DNA of 64,000 bases from Nocardioides marmotae (GCF_013177455.1 NZ_CP053660.1:558001-622000); one strand, 5' to 3'. Numbered from the stretch's first letter, positions 31,567 through 40,806 are shown. A program made the numbers and translations. The notes: generated by a model from the letters alone, not told the origin.

Positions 31567-32991
31567 GTGCCCCGGGTCCATGCCTTCCGTGACGACGCCC
31601 TCGCCGACCACGACGCCGTGGGGCTGGTCGAGGCGCTGCGCGCCGGCCGGGTCGGCACCGCGGAGGTCGTCGAGGCGGCGATCGCGCGGACCGAGGCGGT
31701 CGACCCGCACCTCGGGGCGGTCGCGCACCGCGCCTACGACCGGGCGCGGGCCGAGGGCCGCGACCCGCGGGGCGGCTGGTTCGCCGGCGTCCCGACCTTC
31801 GTCAAGGACAACGCCGACGTCGCCGGCATGCCCACCCAGCACGGCGCGGACGCCTTCACCGCCGCCCCGCCCCGCCGCGACGGGGACCTGGCCCGGATGT
31901 ACCTCGCGACCGGGCTCGTGCCGCTGGGCAAGACCCGGCTCTCGGAGTTCGGCTTCTCCCCGGCCGCCGAGCACGCCCGCCAGGGGCCCGTGCGCAACCC
32001 GTGGTCCACCGACCACACCGCCGGCGCGTCCTCGGCCGGCTCCGCGGCCCTGGTCGCCGCCGGCGCGGTCCCGATCGCGCACGCCAACGACGGCGGCGGC
32101 TCGATCCGCATCCCCGCCGCAGCATGCGGCCTGGTCGGGCTCAAGCCCACCCGCGGCCGACTGGCCCAGGACGTGATGAATCGCACGATGCCGGTGCGGA
32201 TCGTGGCCGACGGCGTGGTCACCCGCAGCGTCCGCGACACCGCCGCGCTGCTCCGCGAGGCCGAGCGGGTCTACCGCGCGCTGCACCTGCCGCCGGTCGG
32301 CGACGTCACCCGGCCCGGGCGCCGGCGGCTGCGGGTGGCGGTCGTCACGGCGGCCGCCGGCCGCACGGCCTCGCCCGAGGTCGCGGCCCTCACGCGCCGT
32401 ACCGCCGACCTGCTCGCGGGCCTGGGCCACCACGTCGAGGAGGCCGCCTCGCCGGCGCCGCCGTCCTTCGCCGAGGACTTCCTGCTCCACTGGGGCCTGC
32501 TGGCCACCGCGATCGTCCGCACTGGCAGGCTCACCTACGGCCGGTCGTGGGACCTCGAGCGGTGCGACCCGCTGACCCGCGGGCTCGACCGGCTCGCCAC
32601 CCGCAACCTCCACCGCCTCCCGGGGGCGATCCGCCGGCTGCGGCAGGCCGCCGACCTCGGCGCGGCCTTCCACGAGCGGTACGACGTCGTGCTGAGCCCC
32701 ACCCTGGCCACCACGACGCCCCGGGTCGGGCACCTGGACCCGTCGGCCGGCTACGACCAGGCGATGGAGCGGATCCTGTCCTGGGTGGCCTTCACGCCGT
32801 GGCAGAACGTCACCGGCGAGCCGGCCGTCTCCCTGCCGCTGGCGACCAGCGCCGAGGGCCTCCCCCTGGGGATGATGCTGGGCGCCGGAGCCGGCCGCGA
32901 GCCGCTGCTGCTGGGGCTCGCGCTGGAGCTCGAGGAGGCCGCTCCGTTCGCCCGGATCACCGCTCCGGCGGGCCCCGGAACGCCGCCCTGA
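31567..32991 (+). CDS. Amidase (amidase-signature family)
   Basis: A 474-residue amide hydrolase. The Ser-cisSer-Lys triad is visible: Lys80 in TFVKDN, cis-Ser155 in GASSAGSAAL and nucleophile Ser179 in DGGGSIRIPAA. Segments CGLVGLKPTRGR and WVAFTPWQNVTGEPAVSLPL are typical. The substrate is not evident; it is not GatA, because no gatB or gatC lies nearby. GTG 31567 is chosen; a TTG nine bases earlier is possible. It is monocistronic, between lrgB and the tRNA genes. Confidence 0.88.
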   Translation: MPRVHAFRDDALADHDAVGLVEALRAGRVGTAEVVEAAIARTEAVDPHLGAVAHRAYDRARAEGRDPRGGWFAGVPTFVKDNADVAGMPTQHGADAFTAAPPRRDGDLARMYLATGLVPLGKTRLSEFGFSPAAEHARQGPVRNPWSTDHTAGASSAGSAALVAAGAVPIAHANDGGGSIRIPAAACGLVGLKPTRGRLAQDVMNRTMPVRIVADGVVTRSVRDTAALLREAERVYRALHLPPVGDVTRPGRRRLRVAVVTAAAGRTASPEVAALTRRTADLLAGLGHHVEEAASPAPPSFAEDFLLHWGLLATAIVRTGRLTYGRSWDLERCDPLTRGLDRLATRNLHRLPGAIRRLRQAADLGAAFHERYDVVLSPTLATTTPRVGHLDPSAGYDQAMERILSWVAFTPWQNVTGEPAVSLPLATSAEGLPLGMMLGAGAGREPLLLGLALELEEAAPFARITAPAGPGTPP

Positions 32992-33011
32992 GCGGCCCCC
33001 GCCGCCCGATT

Positions 33012-33039
33012 TTGTGGTCCCGGCGGAGGTCTGTATGGT
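33012..33039 (+). promoter_or_regulatory. Promoter of the tRNA-Thr/tRNA-Met/rpmG unit
   Basis: -35 TTGTGG (33012-33017), 16-bp spacer, -10 TATGGT (33034-33039), ending 11 bp before the tRNA-Thr 5' end. It is placed as expected for a stable-RNA promoter. Confidence 0.55.
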
Positions 33040-33050
33040 TCTCCGTCGTT

Positions 33051-33123
33051 GCCCCTTTAGCTCAGTCGGCAGAGCGTCTCCATGGTAAGGAGAAGGTCTA
33101 CGGTTCGATTCCGTAAAGGGGCT
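33051..33123 (+). tRNA. tRNA-Thr (GGT)
   Basis: A 73-nt cloverleaf: acceptor GCCCCTT/AAGGGGC, D-arm GCTC...GAGC, anticodon stem TCTCC/GGAGA with loop ATGGTAA (anticodon GGT at 33084-33086), T-arm TACGG-TTCGATT-CCGTA. No CCA is encoded. It reads ACC/ACT codons. Confidence 0.95.
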
Positions 33124-33177
33124 CTGGGAAACAGACGGTGTCGACCGGGGAACCGGACGGCGCCGCCCTGTCCCGGT

Positions 33178-33251
33178 GGCGGGGTAGCTCAGGTGGTTAG
33201 AGCACACGGCTCATAATCGTGGTGTCGCGGGTTCGAGTCCCGCCCCCGCTA
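33178..33251 (+). tRNA. tRNA-Met (CAT), elongator type
   Basis: A 74-nt cloverleaf: acceptor GGCGGGG/CCCCGCT with a G1-U72 wobble, D-arm GCTC...GAGC, anticodon stem CACGG/TCGTG with loop CTCATAA (anticodon CAT), T-arm GCGGG-TTCGAGT-CCCGC. The anticodon stem lacks the three G-C pairs of initiator tRNA and base 1-72 is paired, so it is an elongator. A CAT tRNA could also be the lysidine-modified Ile2 species, but the rpmG neighbourhood usually holds tRNA-Met. Confidence 0.9.
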
Positions 33252-33305
33252 CTCAGATCCGCAGCATCTCCGCAGCACCGCAGCACCCGACCCGAAGGAC
33301 TTCCC

Positions 33306-33476
33306 GTGGCCTCCAAGAGCTCCGACGTTCGCCCCAAGATCACGCTCGCCTGTGTCGAGTGCAAGGAGCGCAACTACATCACGAAGAAGAACCGCCGCAA
33401 CGACCCCGACCGGCTCGAGCTGGCGAAGTTCTGCCCCCGTTGCCGCACCCACCGGGCTCACCGCGAGACCCGCTGA
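33306..33476 (+). CDS. rpmG: 50S ribosomal protein L33
   Basis: A 56-residue ribosomal protein with four cysteines in two CxxC pairs ([10 protein letters not shown] and KFCPRCRTH), so it is the zinc-binding C+ form. Its place after tRNA-Thr and tRNA-Met and before hadA/hadB is the standard actinobacterial arrangement. It starts at GTG 33306. Confidence 0.95.
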   Translation: MASKSSDVRPKITLACVECKERNYITKKNRRNDPDRLELAKFCPRCRTHRAHRETR

Positions 33477-33565
33477 CGCGCGACACCCCAGCACCGCACG
33501 CCGACCCGCCCGGGACCTCCGGGCGGGTCGTCGTCGTTCCGGGGGTCGCCGGTAGGGTCGGCGGC

Positions 33566-33964
33566 ATGCCGGTCGACGCCTCGCTGGTGGGCAGGACGTT
33601 CCCGCCCACCAGGCCCTACACCGTCTCGGAGGAGAAGGTCCGCGAGCTCGCGGCCACCACCGGAGCCACCTGGGACGGCGGGCCCGTGCCGCCGACGTTC
33701 CCGATCGTGCTGGCCTTCGAGGCGATGACCGCCTTCCTCGACAGCGAGGGCGTCGAGCTCGCGCGGATCGTCCACGGCGACCAGCGGTTCCGCTACGAGC
33801 GGCCGGTCCGGGTCGGCGACGTGCTCACCGCGACCCTCACCGTCGCGAGCATCCGTTCCATCGGCGGCAACGACATCATCGGCACGACCAGCGAGGTCCG
33901 CGACGCGGACGGCGCGCTCGTGTGCGCGACCAGCGCCACCCTCGTCCACCGGGGTGCGGCATGA
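33566..33964 (+). CDS. MaoC-like dehydratase subunit, HadA-like
   Basis: A 132-residue hot-dog-fold protein with the N-terminal segment GRTFPPTRPYTVSEEKVRELA and FRYERPVRVGDVLTATLTVASI, matching HadA/HadC-type non-catalytic subunits of (3R)-hydroxyacyl dehydratases. In mycobacteria hadABC lies in this same rpmG-secE interval and serves fatty acid elongation for mycolate; here only A and B are present. It overlaps the next gene by 4 bp. Confidence 0.85.
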   Translation: MPVDASLVGRTFPPTRPYTVSEEKVRELAATTGATWDGGPVPPTFPIVLAFEAMTAFLDSEGVELARIVHGDQRFRYERPVRVGDVLTATLTVASIRSIGGNDIIGTTSEVRDADGALVCATSATLVHRGAA

Positions 33965-34359
33965 GCCTCGAGCCCGGCACCGAGCTGCCCGTCCAGCGCT
34001 ACGTCGTGCGCCGCTCCGACCTCGTGCGGTACGCCGGCGCCTCCGGCGACTTCAACCCGATCCACTGGTCGGACCGGGTCGCCACCGAGGTCGGCCTGCC
34101 CGGCGTCATCGCCCACGGCATGTACACCCTCGCCCTGGCCGCCCGCGCCGTCGCGACCTGGACCGACGACGCCGAGGTGGTCGAGCTCGGCGCGAAGTTC
34201 ACCGCCCCCGTCGTCGTCCCCGACGACGAGGCCGGGGTCGCGCTCGAGGTCGCCGGTAGCGTCGCCTCGGTCGAGGACGGCCTGGCCACGCTGAAGCTCA
34301 CCGTCACCTCCGGCGGGGACAAGGTGCTCGGGATGCCGAAGGCCGTCGTCCGTGCCTGA
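33961..34359 (+). CDS. MaoC-like (3R)-hydroxyacyl dehydratase, HadB-like
   Basis: A 132-residue hot-dog protein with the hydratase-2 motif YAGASGDFNPIHWSD, where Asp and His form the catalytic pair, and GVIAHGMYTLALAAR. It would be the catalytic partner of the HadA-like protein, dehydrating 3-hydroxyacyl thioesters. The 4-bp overlap implies a stoichiometric heterodimer. Confidence 0.87.
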   Translation: MSLEPGTELPVQRYVVRRSDLVRYAGASGDFNPIHWSDRVATEVGLPGVIAHGMYTLALAARAVATWTDDAEVVELGAKFTAPVVVPDDEAGVALEVAGSVASVEDGLATLKLTVTSGGDKVLGMPKAVVRA

Positions 34360-35404
34360 GCCCGCCCCCTCGCCCGCCTCCTCACCCGGCGCCGCGCTCC
34401 TGCGCGACCACACCACGCTGCGTCTCGGCGGGCCGGCAGGCGAGCTCGTCGTCGCCACCACCGAGGCCGAGGTCCTCGCCGCCCTCGACACCGACCGGCC
34501 GGTGCTGGTCCTCGGCGGCGGCAGCAACCTCGTCGTCGCCGACGAGGGCTTCCCCGGCCGCGTGGTCAAGGTCGCCACCACCGGCATCACCGCCGACGTG
34601 GAGGGCGACGACCCCTCCTGCGGCGGGGTCCTGGTCACGGTCGCGGCGGGGGAGCCCTGGGACCGCCTCGTCGAGGTCGCCGTGGACCGCGGCTGGGTCG
34701 GCGTCGAGGCGCTCTCCGGCATCCCCGGCTCGGTCGGGGCCACCCCGATCCAGAACGTCGGCGCCTACGGCCAGGAGGTCGCCCAGACGATCGCCTCGGT
34801 GCGCGTCTGGGACCGCGCCCTGCGCGGCGTGCGGACCTTCGCCAATGCCGAATGCGGGTTCTCCTACCGCCACTCCCGGTTCAAGGCCGACCCCGGCCGC
34901 CACGTCGTCCTCTCGGTCACCTTCCAGCTGCGCCAGGGCACCCTCGGCGCGCCGGTGCAGTACGCCGAGCTCGCCCGCACCCTCGGTGTCGAGCCGGGGC
35001 AGCGTGCGCCGCTGCGTGAGGTCCGCGAGGCCGTCCTGGGGCTGCGCCGCGGCAAGGGGATGGTCCTCGACGACGCCGACCACGACACGTGGAGCGCCGG
35101 CTCGTTCTTCACCAACCCCGTCGTCCCGGCCGACCAGGTTCCCGAGGACGCCCCGGCCTGGCCTGCGGGCGACGGGCTGGTCAAGACCTCGGCCGCCTGG
35201 CTCATCGACCACGCCGGCTTCGGCAAGGGGTACGCCGCCGGCCGGGTGTCGCTGTCGACCAAGCACGCCCTCGCCCTCACCAACCGCGGCGGCGCCACCA
35301 CCGCCGAGCTGCTGGGCCTGGCCCGCGAGGTGCGCGACGGCGTCCAGGCGGCGTACGGCATCCGGCTGGTCAACGAGCCGGTGCTCGTCGGCTGCGAGCT
35401 CTAG
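34352..35404 (+). CDS. murB: UDP-N-acetylenolpyruvoylglucosamine reductase
   Basis: A 350-residue FAD enzyme that reduces enolpyruvyl-UDP-GlcNAc to UDP-MurNAc. The N-terminal HTTLRLGGPA and VLGGGSNLVVADEGFPG bind FAD. EALSGIPGSVGATPIQNVGAYGQE, SYRHSRFK (catalytic Arg), AGSFFTNPV (proton-donating Ser) and the terminal NEPVLVG (Glu) are all present. GTG 34352 overlaps hadB by 8 bp, so murB is coupled to the dehydratase genes. It is convergent with ada, 7 bp apart. Confidence 0.93.
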   Translation: MPEPAPSPASSPGAALLRDHTTLRLGGPAGELVVATTEAEVLAALDTDRPVLVLGGGSNLVVADEGFPGRVVKVATTGITADVEGDDPSCGGVLVTVAAGEPWDRLVEVAVDRGWVGVEALSGIPGSVGATPIQNVGAYGQEVAQTIASVRVWDRALRGVRTFANAECGFSYRHSRFKADPGRHVVLSVTFQLRQGTLGAPVQYAELARTLGVEPGQRAPLREVREAVLGLRRGKGMVLDDADHDTWSAGSFFTNPVVPADQVPEDAPAWPAGDGLVKTSAAWLIDHAGFGKGYAAGRVSLSTKHALALTNRGGATTAELLGLAREVRDGVQAAYGIRLVNEPVLVGCEL

Positions 35405-35411
35405 CCACCAC

Positions 35412-36464
35412 CTAGTCGCGCGGCGGCCCGGCCAGCCAGGCGTCGATGCCGGCCATCCCCGCGGCGACGACGTCGGAGGGGGCGCGGGAGGCGCGGAACG
35501 ACATCCGCGCGAGCTCGGCCAGCGTGGTGTCGGGCAGGTCGTGGGCGGCGCGCATGGTGGCGTACTGCCCGGCGAGCCGGGAGCCGAACAGCAGCGGGTC
35601 GTCGGCGCCGAGGGCGACCGTCGCGCCGGCCTCGAGCAGCGTGGGGAGGGGCACCGAGGTGAGGTCGGAGTAGACCCCGAGGGCGACGTTGGAGACCGGG
35701 CAGACCTCGAGGGCGACGCCGGCGGTCACGATCCGCTCCAGCAGCGCCGGGTCCTCCGCGGAGCGCACGCCGTGGCCGAGCCGGTCGGCGTGCAGCGCGT
35801 CGAGACACACCCGCACGTGCTCGGGACCGCGCAGCTCCCCGCCGTGGGGGGTGAGCAGCAGGCCGGCGCGCTCGGCGATGGCGAAGGCCCGCTCGAAGTC
35901 GGCGGTCGAGCCGCGCCGCTCGTCGTTGGAGAGGCCGAAGCCGACCACGCCGCGGCCGGCGTACTGCGCGGCGAGCCGGGCGAGGGTGCGCGCGTCGAGG
36001 GGGTGGCGGGTGCGGTTGGCGGCGACGACCAGCGCGATGCCCAGGCCGGTGCTGCGCTCGGCCTCGGCGACGGCGTCGAGCACCAGGTCGGTGAAGGCCG
36101 TGATGCCGCCGAAGCGGGCGGCGTACCCGCTGGGGTCGACCTGGATCTCCAGCCACCGGCCGCCGTCGAGGACGTCGTCCTCGGCGGCCTCGCGCACCAG
36201 GCGGCGGACGTCGTCCTCGGTCCGCAGCACCGAGCGGGCCACGTCGTAGAGCCGCTGGAAGCGGAACCAGCCCTTCTCGTCGGCCGCGCTCAGCTGCGGC
36301 GGCCAGTCCGCGACGAGCTGGTCGGGCAGGCGGATGCCGTCCCGCTCGGCCAGCTCCAGCAGGGTCGTGTGCCGCATCGACCCGGTGAAGTGCAGGTGCA
36401 GGTGCGCCTTCGGCAGCGCCCGCAGGTCACGCGGACCTGCGGGTGCTGCCGGCGGCGGGATCAA
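35412..36464 (-). CDS. add: Adenosine deaminase
   Basis: A 350-residue metal-dependent deaminase. Zinc ligands are in [14 protein letters not shown], the catalytic His/Glu lies around [10 protein letters not shown], then DRLGHGVRS, and the final Asp pair is in [10 protein letters not shown]. The HLHLHFTGS variant is common in actinobacteria. It starts with TTG overlapping the aminotransferase stop on the minus strand, so the two are one transcript inserted, in opposite orientation, between murB and tRNA-Trp. Confidence 0.9.
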   Translation of the reverse strand: MIPPPAAPAGPRDLRALPKAHLHLHFTGSMRHTTLLELAERDGIRLPDQLVADWPPQLSAADEKGWFRFQRLYDVARSVLRTEDDVRRLVREAAEDDVLDGGRWLEIQVDPSGYAARFGGITAFTDLVLDAVAEAERSTGLGIALVVAANRTRHPLDARTLARLAAQYAGRGVVGFGLSNDERRGSTADFERAFAIAERAGLLLTPHGGELRGPEHVRVCLDALHADRLGHGVRSAEDPALLERIVTAGVALEVCPVSNVALGVYSDLTSVPLPTLLEAGATVALGADDPLLFGSRLAGQYATMRAAHDLPDTTLAELARMSFRASRAPSDVVAAGMAGIDAWLAGPPRD

Positions 36465-37693
36465 CCGAAGAGCTTCTGCAGTCGCGAGACGCCCTCGACG
36501 AGGTCCTCGTCGCCGAGTGCGTAGGACAGCCGGAGGTAGCCGGGGGAGCCGAACGCCTCACCGGGCACCACGGCGACCTCGGCCTTCTCCAGGATGTACT
36601 CCGCGAGGTCGACCGAGGTGTCGATGACCTTCCCGTCGTGCTCCTTGCCGAGCAGGCCCTTGACCGAGGGGTAGGCGTAGAACGCGCCGGTCGGCATCGG
36701 GCAGACCACGCCGTCGATCTCGTTGAGCATCGACACGATGGTCCGGCGGCGGCGGTCGAAGGCCTGCTTCATCTCCTCCACGGCCGCCAGGTCGCCCTCG
36801 ATCGCGGCGAGCGCGGCCCGCTGGGAGACGTTGGCGACGTTGGACGTCGCGTGGGACTGCAGGTTGGCGGCGGCCTTGACCAGGTCCTTCGGGGCGATCA
36901 TCCAGCCGACCCGCCAGCCGGTCATCGCATAGGTCTTCGCGACGCCGTTGACCACGACGGTCTGGTCGACCAGACCGGGGCACAGCACCGGCAGCGAGCC
37001 GGTCTCGACGCCGTCGTACACGAGGTGCTCGTAGATCTCGTCGGTCAGCACCCACAGCCCGTGCTCCTCGGCCCAGGCACCGATCGCGCGGATCTCCTCG
37101 GAGGTGTAGACCGCGCCGGTCGGGTTGGAGGGGGAGACGAACAGCAGCACCTTGGTGCGCTCGGTCCGCGCCGCCTCGAGCTGCTCGACGGTGACCTTGT
37201 AGTCCTGGGTCTCATCGGCCAGGACCTCGACGGGCACGCCGCCGGCCAGCTGGATCGACTCGGGGTAGGTGGTCCAGTACGGCGCCGGGACGATGACCTC
37301 GTCGCCCGGGTCGAGCATCACGGCGAACGCCTCGTAGATCGCCTGCTTGCCGCCGTTGGTGACCAGCACCTGGGCCGGGTCGACCTCGAGGCCGCTGTCG
37401 CGGCGGGTCTTCTCCGCGATCGCCTTCTTCAGCTCCGGCAGGCCGCCGGCCGGGGTGTAGCGGTGGTTCCTGGGGTCCCGGCAGGCCTCGACGGCCGCCT
37501 CGACGATGTAGTCGGGCGTCGGGAAGTCCGGCTCGCCGGCGCCGAAGCCGATCACCGGACGGCCCTCGGCCTTCAGCGCCTTGGCCTTGGCGTCGACCTT
37601 CAGCGTCGCGGACTCGGCGATCGCGCCGATGCGCTGCGAGACGCGCCGCTCGCGGGGGCTGGGGGAGGTGCCGGATGCGGACTGGGAGCTCAT
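36461..37693 (-). CDS. aspC: Aspartate/pyridoxal-phosphate aminotransferase, class I
   Basis: A 410-residue PLP enzyme. [12 protein letters not shown], the [13 protein letters not shown] segment, [11 protein letters not shown] and the PLP lysine in [16 protein letters not shown] are those of class I-beta aspartate aminotransferases of actinobacteria; it could accept prephenate in some lineages. ATG 37693 is chosen; ATG 37702 nine bases upstream is an alternative. The aspC location beside secE is conserved in several actinobacteria. Confidence 0.9.
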   Translation of the reverse strand: MSSQSASGTSPSPRERRVSQRIGAIAESATLKVDAKAKALKAEGRPVIGFGAGEPDFPTPDYIVEAAVEACRDPRNHRYTPAGGLPELKKAIAEKTRRDSGLEVDPAQVLVTNGGKQAIYEAFAVMLDPGDEVIVPAPYWTTYPESIQLAGGVPVEVLADETQDYKVTVEQLEAARTERTKVLLFVSPSNPTGAVYTSEEIRAIGAWAEEHGLWVLTDEIYEHLVYDGVETGSLPVLCPGLVDQTVVVNGVAKTYAMTGWRVGWMIAPKDLVKAAANLQSHATSNVANVSQRAALAAIEGDLAAVEEMKQAFDRRRRTIVSMLNEIDGVVCPMPTGAFYAYPSVKGLLGKEHDGKVIDTSVDLAEYILEKAEVAVVPGEAFGSPGYLRLSYALGDEDLVEGVSRLQKLFG

Positions 37694-37748
37694 GTTCCCC
37701 ATCGTAGGGGCGGACGGGGCGCCGGCTCGTCCGGGTTTCAGGTGGCGT

Positions 37749-37779
37749 TTGGACTCCGCCTCGGTGCTGCGCGTAGACT
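37749..37779 (+). promoter_or_regulatory. Possible promoter of tRNA-Trp/secE/nusG
   Basis: -10 TAGACT (37774-37779) with a -35-like TTGGAC (37749-37754) at a long 19-bp spacing, 50 bp before tRNA-Trp. The -10 is good and the spacing is not. Confidence 0.35.
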
Positions 37780-37829
37780 CCCCGACTGGTGGTTTCCCCG
37801 GATGCTTCGGCATGCCCGGAGGCCATCGG

Positions 37830-37902
37830 AGGGCACTAGCTCAACTGGCAGAGCATCGGTCTCCAAAACCGAAGGTTGGGGGTTCAAGTCCCTCGTGCCC
37901 TG
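37830..37902 (+). tRNA. tRNA-Trp (CCA)
   Basis: A 73-nt cloverleaf: acceptor AGGGCAC/GTGCCCT, D-arm GCTC...GAGC, anticodon stem TCGGT/ACCGA with loop CTCCAAA (anticodon CCA at 37863-37865), T-arm GGGGG-TTCAAGT-CCCTC, discriminator G. It lies directly ahead of secE, as in most actinobacteria. Confidence 0.96.
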
Positions 37903-37944
37903 CAGATCCGCAGCACCACAAGTGATCGGGAAGAGGTGACCGGC

Positions 37945-38196
37945 GTGTCGGACAGCAATGCGGTCCAGGGGACACGTGACGGCAAGGCGGACAAGCCCCG
38001 CACGGGGCCTGCGACGTTCTACCGCCAGGTCGTCGCCGAGCTCCGCAAGGTCGTCTACCCGACCCAGGAGCAGCTGGTCACCTACTTCCTGGTCGTCCTG
38101 GTCTTCGTCCTCTTCATGATGGCGATCGTCTCGCTCCTCGACCTCGGCTTCGGCCAGCTGGCGTTCGAGGTCTTCGCGGGCGGCGGCGACCAGTGA
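37945..38196 (+). CDS. secE: Preprotein translocase subunit SecE
   Basis: An 83-residue single-span protein of the SecYEG channel. The conserved amphipathic segment [20 protein letters not shown] precedes one transmembrane helix ([20 protein letters not shown]). GTG 37945 has GAAGAGG 8 nt upstream; GTG 37936 would waste the ribosome site. Confidence 0.94.
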   Translation: MSDSNAVQGTRDGKADKPRTGPATFYRQVVAELRKVVYPTQEQLVTYFLVVLVFVLFMMAIVSLLDLGFGQLAFEVFAGGGDQ

Positions 38197-38254
38197 CCCG
38201 CGGCCGGCCCCGCCGGCCGCTGACCCCCTGACGACGAAACTGATGGAGCACCAC

Positions 38255-39157
38255 GTGTCGGAGCAGTACGACGAGACCGAGCCGACCCCGACGGCGGACG
38301 AGCCGTCGCTGGAGGACGTCTTCGGCCAGCCCGACGAGGGTGCCGAGGTCGAGCTCGACCCGTCCCTCGACACCGAGGTGACCGACGAGGACACCGACGA
38401 GGCCATGGGCCTCGACACCGACCTCCCCACCGCCGAGGACCGCGAGATCGACCGCGCCCTCGAGGGCGAGGACCTCGACGCGGACGGCGAGGAGCCCGCC
38501 GAGGCTGCCGAGGAGCCCGCCGAGGACGACCCGCTCGAGGCGTTCCGCCGCGAGCTGTGGGCCAAGCCCGGTGACTGGTTCGTCGTGCACACCTACTCCG
38601 GCATGGAGAACCGGGTGAAGTCGAACCTGGAGAACCGCATCATCTCCTTGAACATGGAGGACTACATCCACGAGATCGTGGTCCCCACCGAGGAGGTCGC
38701 GGAGATCAAGAACGGCCAGCGCAAGATGGTCAAGCGGACCGTCCTGCCCGGCTACGTCCTCGTCCGCATGGACCTCACCGACGAGTCCTGGGCCGCCGTC
38801 CGGCACACCCCGTCGGTGACCGGCTTCGTCGGCCACAGCCACCAGCCCGTGCCGCTGAGCATGAGCGAGGTCGAGAACATGCTGGCCCCGGCCGTCGTCG
38901 CCCGCGCCGAGGCCGAGGCGGCCGCCGCCGGCACCGCGGCCCCGGCCTCCGCCGGAGCCACCACCGCGAAGAAGCCGGTCGAGGTCGCGGACTTCGACGT
39001 CTCCGACTCGGTCATGGTGGTCGACGGTCCGTTCGCGACGCTGCACGCCACGATCACCGAGATCAACGCCGAGTCCCAGCGCGTCAAGGCGCTCGTGGAG
39101 ATCTTCGGCCGCGAGACCCCGGTCGAGCTGTCCTTCAGCCAGATCCAGCGCGTCTGA
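38255..39157 (+). CDS. nusG: Transcription antitermination/termination factor NusG
   Basis: A 300-residue protein. An acidic, disordered N-terminal extension of about 100 residues precedes the NGN domain ([21 protein letters not shown], then [11 protein letters not shown]) and the C-terminal KOW domain ([16 protein letters not shown]...[11 protein letters not shown]). An Ala-rich linker lies between NGN and KOW. GTG 38255 has GGAG 5 nt before it; ATG 38243 lacks a ribosome site. It is in the secE-nusG-rplK order. Confidence 0.93.
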   Translation: MSEQYDETEPTPTADEPSLEDVFGQPDEGAEVELDPSLDTEVTDEDTDEAMGLDTDLPTAEDREIDRALEGEDLDADGEEPAEAAEEPAEDDPLEAFRRELWAKPGDWFVVHTYSGMENRVKSNLENRIISLNMEDYIHEIVVPTEEVAEIKNGQRKMVKRTVLPGYVLVRMDLTDESWAAVRHTPSVTGFVGHSHQPVPLSMSEVENMLAPAVVARAEAEAAAAGTAAPASAGATTAKKPVEVADFDVSDSVMVVDGPFATLHATITEINAESQRVKALVEIFGRETPVELSFSQIQRV

Positions 39158-39235
39158 GCCGGACCGGGCTCCGGCCCGGGACCCCCGCAGGACCACGATT
39201 TCCACACACCGAGCACGCCGTCGCACAATGGTGCG

Positions 39236-39280
39236 GTTGCTCGAGCAACGGATAGGTGGCAGAGGGCGACGTACGCCCTC
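39236..39280 (+). promoter_or_regulatory. Leader of rplK with a 14-bp palindrome and a hairpin
   Basis: GTTGCTCGAGCAAC (39236-39249) is a perfect palindrome, and GAGGGCG-ACGTA-CGCCCTC (39262-39268 / 39274-39280) can form a 7-bp stem-loop, both in the 154-bp nusG-rplK gap. Leader structures here are often the site of autogenous control by L1; that function is inferred from position. Confidence 0.4.
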
Positions 39281-39311
39281 GTCATGACCACGGAAGAGAA
39301 AGAGACGAAGC

Positions 39312-39740
39312 ATGCCTCCCAAGAAGAAGATCGCTGCGCTGGTCAAGGTGCAGCTGCAGGCCGGTGCCGCGACGCCGGCCCCGCCGGTCGGTACCGCCCT
39401 CGGTCCGCACGGCGTGAACATCATGGAGTTCTGCAAGGCGTACAACGCCCAGACGGAGTCCATGCGCGGCAACGTCGTCCCCGTCGAGATCACCATCTAC
39501 GAGGACCGGTCCTTCACCTTCGTCACGAAGACCCCGCCGGCCGCCGAGCTGATCAAGAAGGCCGCCGGCCTGCAGAAGGGCTCGGGCGTCCCGCACAAGG
39601 AGAAGGTCGGCAAGCTGACCAAGGACCAGGTCCGCGAGATCGCGCAGACCAAGCTGCCCGACCTCAACGCCAACGACATCGACGCGGCCATGAAGATCGT
39701 CGAGGGCACCGCCCGCTCCATGGGCGTCACCACCGACTGA
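39312..39740 (+). CDS. rplK: 50S ribosomal protein L11
   Basis: A 142-residue protein of usual length. [20 protein letters not shown] and [15 protein letters not shown] mark the N-terminal domain, which contacts factors and thiopeptides; the C-terminal domain includes [16 protein letters not shown] and binds 23S rRNA at the GTPase centre. It heads the rplK-rplA pair. Confidence 0.97.
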   Translation: MPPKKKIAALVKVQLQAGAATPAPPVGTALGPHGVNIMEFCKAYNAQTESMRGNVVPVEITIYEDRSFTFVTKTPPAAELIKKAAGLQKGSGVPHKEKVGKLTKDQVREIAQTKLPDLNANDIDAAMKIVEGTARSMGVTTD

Positions 39741-39850
39741 CCAACCGTCGTCCCGCCGGGCGAGGAAGGTTCTCGTCGGGCACCCCGCACACATCCGTGG
39801 CAGGGCCGCGCTGGCCCACCTGACCACACTGGAAGAGAAGAGACCCAGAC

Positions 39851-40573
39851 ATGCAGCGCAGCAAGAGCTACCGCGCGGCGGCCGAGACGTTCGACAAGGA
39901 CGAGCTCCACGCCCCGCTCCAGGCGATCAAGATCGCCAAGTCGACCTCGAAGAAGAAGTTCGACGAGACCGTCGACGTGGTCATGCGCCTCGGCGTCGAC
40001 CCCCGCAAGGCCGACCAGATGGTCCGCGGCACCGTCAACCTGCCCCACGGCACCGGCAAGACCGCCCGCGTCCTGGTGTTCGCGAACGGTGACAAGGCCG
40101 AGGCCGCCCGTGAGGCCGGCGCCGACATCGTCGGTGGCGACGAGCTGATCGAGAAGGTCTCCGGCGGCTGGCTGGACTTCGACGCCGTCGTCGCGACCCC
40201 GGACATGATGGGCAAGGTCGGTCGCCTCGGCCGTGTGCTCGGCCCCCGCGGCCTCATGCCGAACCCGAAGACCGGCACCGTGACGCCGGACGTGGCCAAG
40301 GCCGTGACCGACATCAAGGGCGGAAAGATCGAGTTCCGCGTCGACCGCCACGCCAACCTGCACTTCATCATCGGCAAGGCGTCCTTCTCCGAGGCCCAGC
40401 TCGCGGAGAACTACGCCGCCGCGCTGGAGGAGGTCCTCCGACTGAAGCCGGCCAGCTCCAAGGGTCGCTACGTCAAGAAGGTCACCGTCTCCACGACGAT
40501 GGGCCCTGGCATCCAGGTGGACCCGAACCGCACCAAGAACGTCGCGGAGGAGGACGAGGGCGCCTCGGCCTGA
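39851..40573 (+). CDS. rplA: 50S ribosomal protein L1
   Basis: A 240-residue L1-stalk protein. [39 protein letters not shown] and [16 protein letters not shown] are diagnostic. It is 110 bp after rplK and is followed by a strong hairpin. L1 is the usual autogenous regulator of rplK-rplA. Confidence 0.97.
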   Translation: MQRSKSYRAAAETFDKDELHAPLQAIKIAKSTSKKKFDETVDVVMRLGVDPRKADQMVRGTVNLPHGTGKTARVLVFANGDKAEAAREAGADIVGGDELIEKVSGGWLDFDAVVATPDMMGKVGRLGRVLGPRGLMPNPKTGTVTPDVAKAVTDIKGGKIEFRVDRHANLHFIIGKASFSEAQLAENYAAALEEVLRLKPASSKGRYVKKVTVSTTMGPGIQVDPNRTKNVAEEDEGASA

Positions 40574-40589
40574 GCCCCCTCGCACCTTG

Positions 40590-40625
40590 CACCGCCCCGG
40601 TCACCGTCAGGTGACCGGGGCGGTG
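40590..40625 (+). terminator. Strong hairpin after rplA
   Basis: A perfect 16-bp stem (40590-40605 with 40610-40625) closed by the loop GTCA, 16 bp after the rplA stop. There is no T tract, as is common for actinobacterial terminators. Confidence 0.8.
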
Positions 40626-40658
40626 TGCGTCCCGGGCCTGCCGGGGGGGAGCGTCGAT

Positions 40659-40688
40659 TTGGTGGCGCCCGGCCCGGCGCCGTACAGT
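40659..40688 (+). promoter_or_regulatory. Promoter of rplJ-rplL
   Basis: -35 TTGGTG (40659-40664), 18-bp spacer, -10 TACAGT (40683-40688). It lies just after the rplA terminator and before the structured leader, so rplJ-rplL has its own transcript start with a leader of about 190 nt. Confidence 0.6.
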
Positions 40689-40694
40689 TCATCC

Positions 40695-40800
40695 CTGAAA
40701 CCAGAGACCGCCGGTTGCCGTGGTGCATCAGCAGCACGACCGAAGGTTCGCGGACGCGAACGGCCAGCGCAGGTGAGCAGAGCGAGATCCTTCCGAGGAT
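40695..40800 (+). promoter_or_regulatory. L10 leader RNA (autogenous control region of rplJL)
   Basis: The 309-bp rplA-rplJ gap has a structured leader after its promoter. It includes near-complementary GTGGTGC/GCAGCAC arms near 40720-40738 and a perfect TTCGCG-GA-CGCGAA hairpin (40747-40760), then CAGCGCAGGTGAGCAG. Position and layout match the L10(L12) binding leaders known ahead of rplJ. I could not compute the fold. Confidence 0.5.
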
Positions 40801-40806
40801 CGCACC

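Noticed and set aside
33178..33251. Initiator tRNA-fMet
   Set aside because: Base 1 pairs with base 72 and the anticodon stem lacks three consecutive G-C pairs, so it is an elongator-type CAT tRNA.
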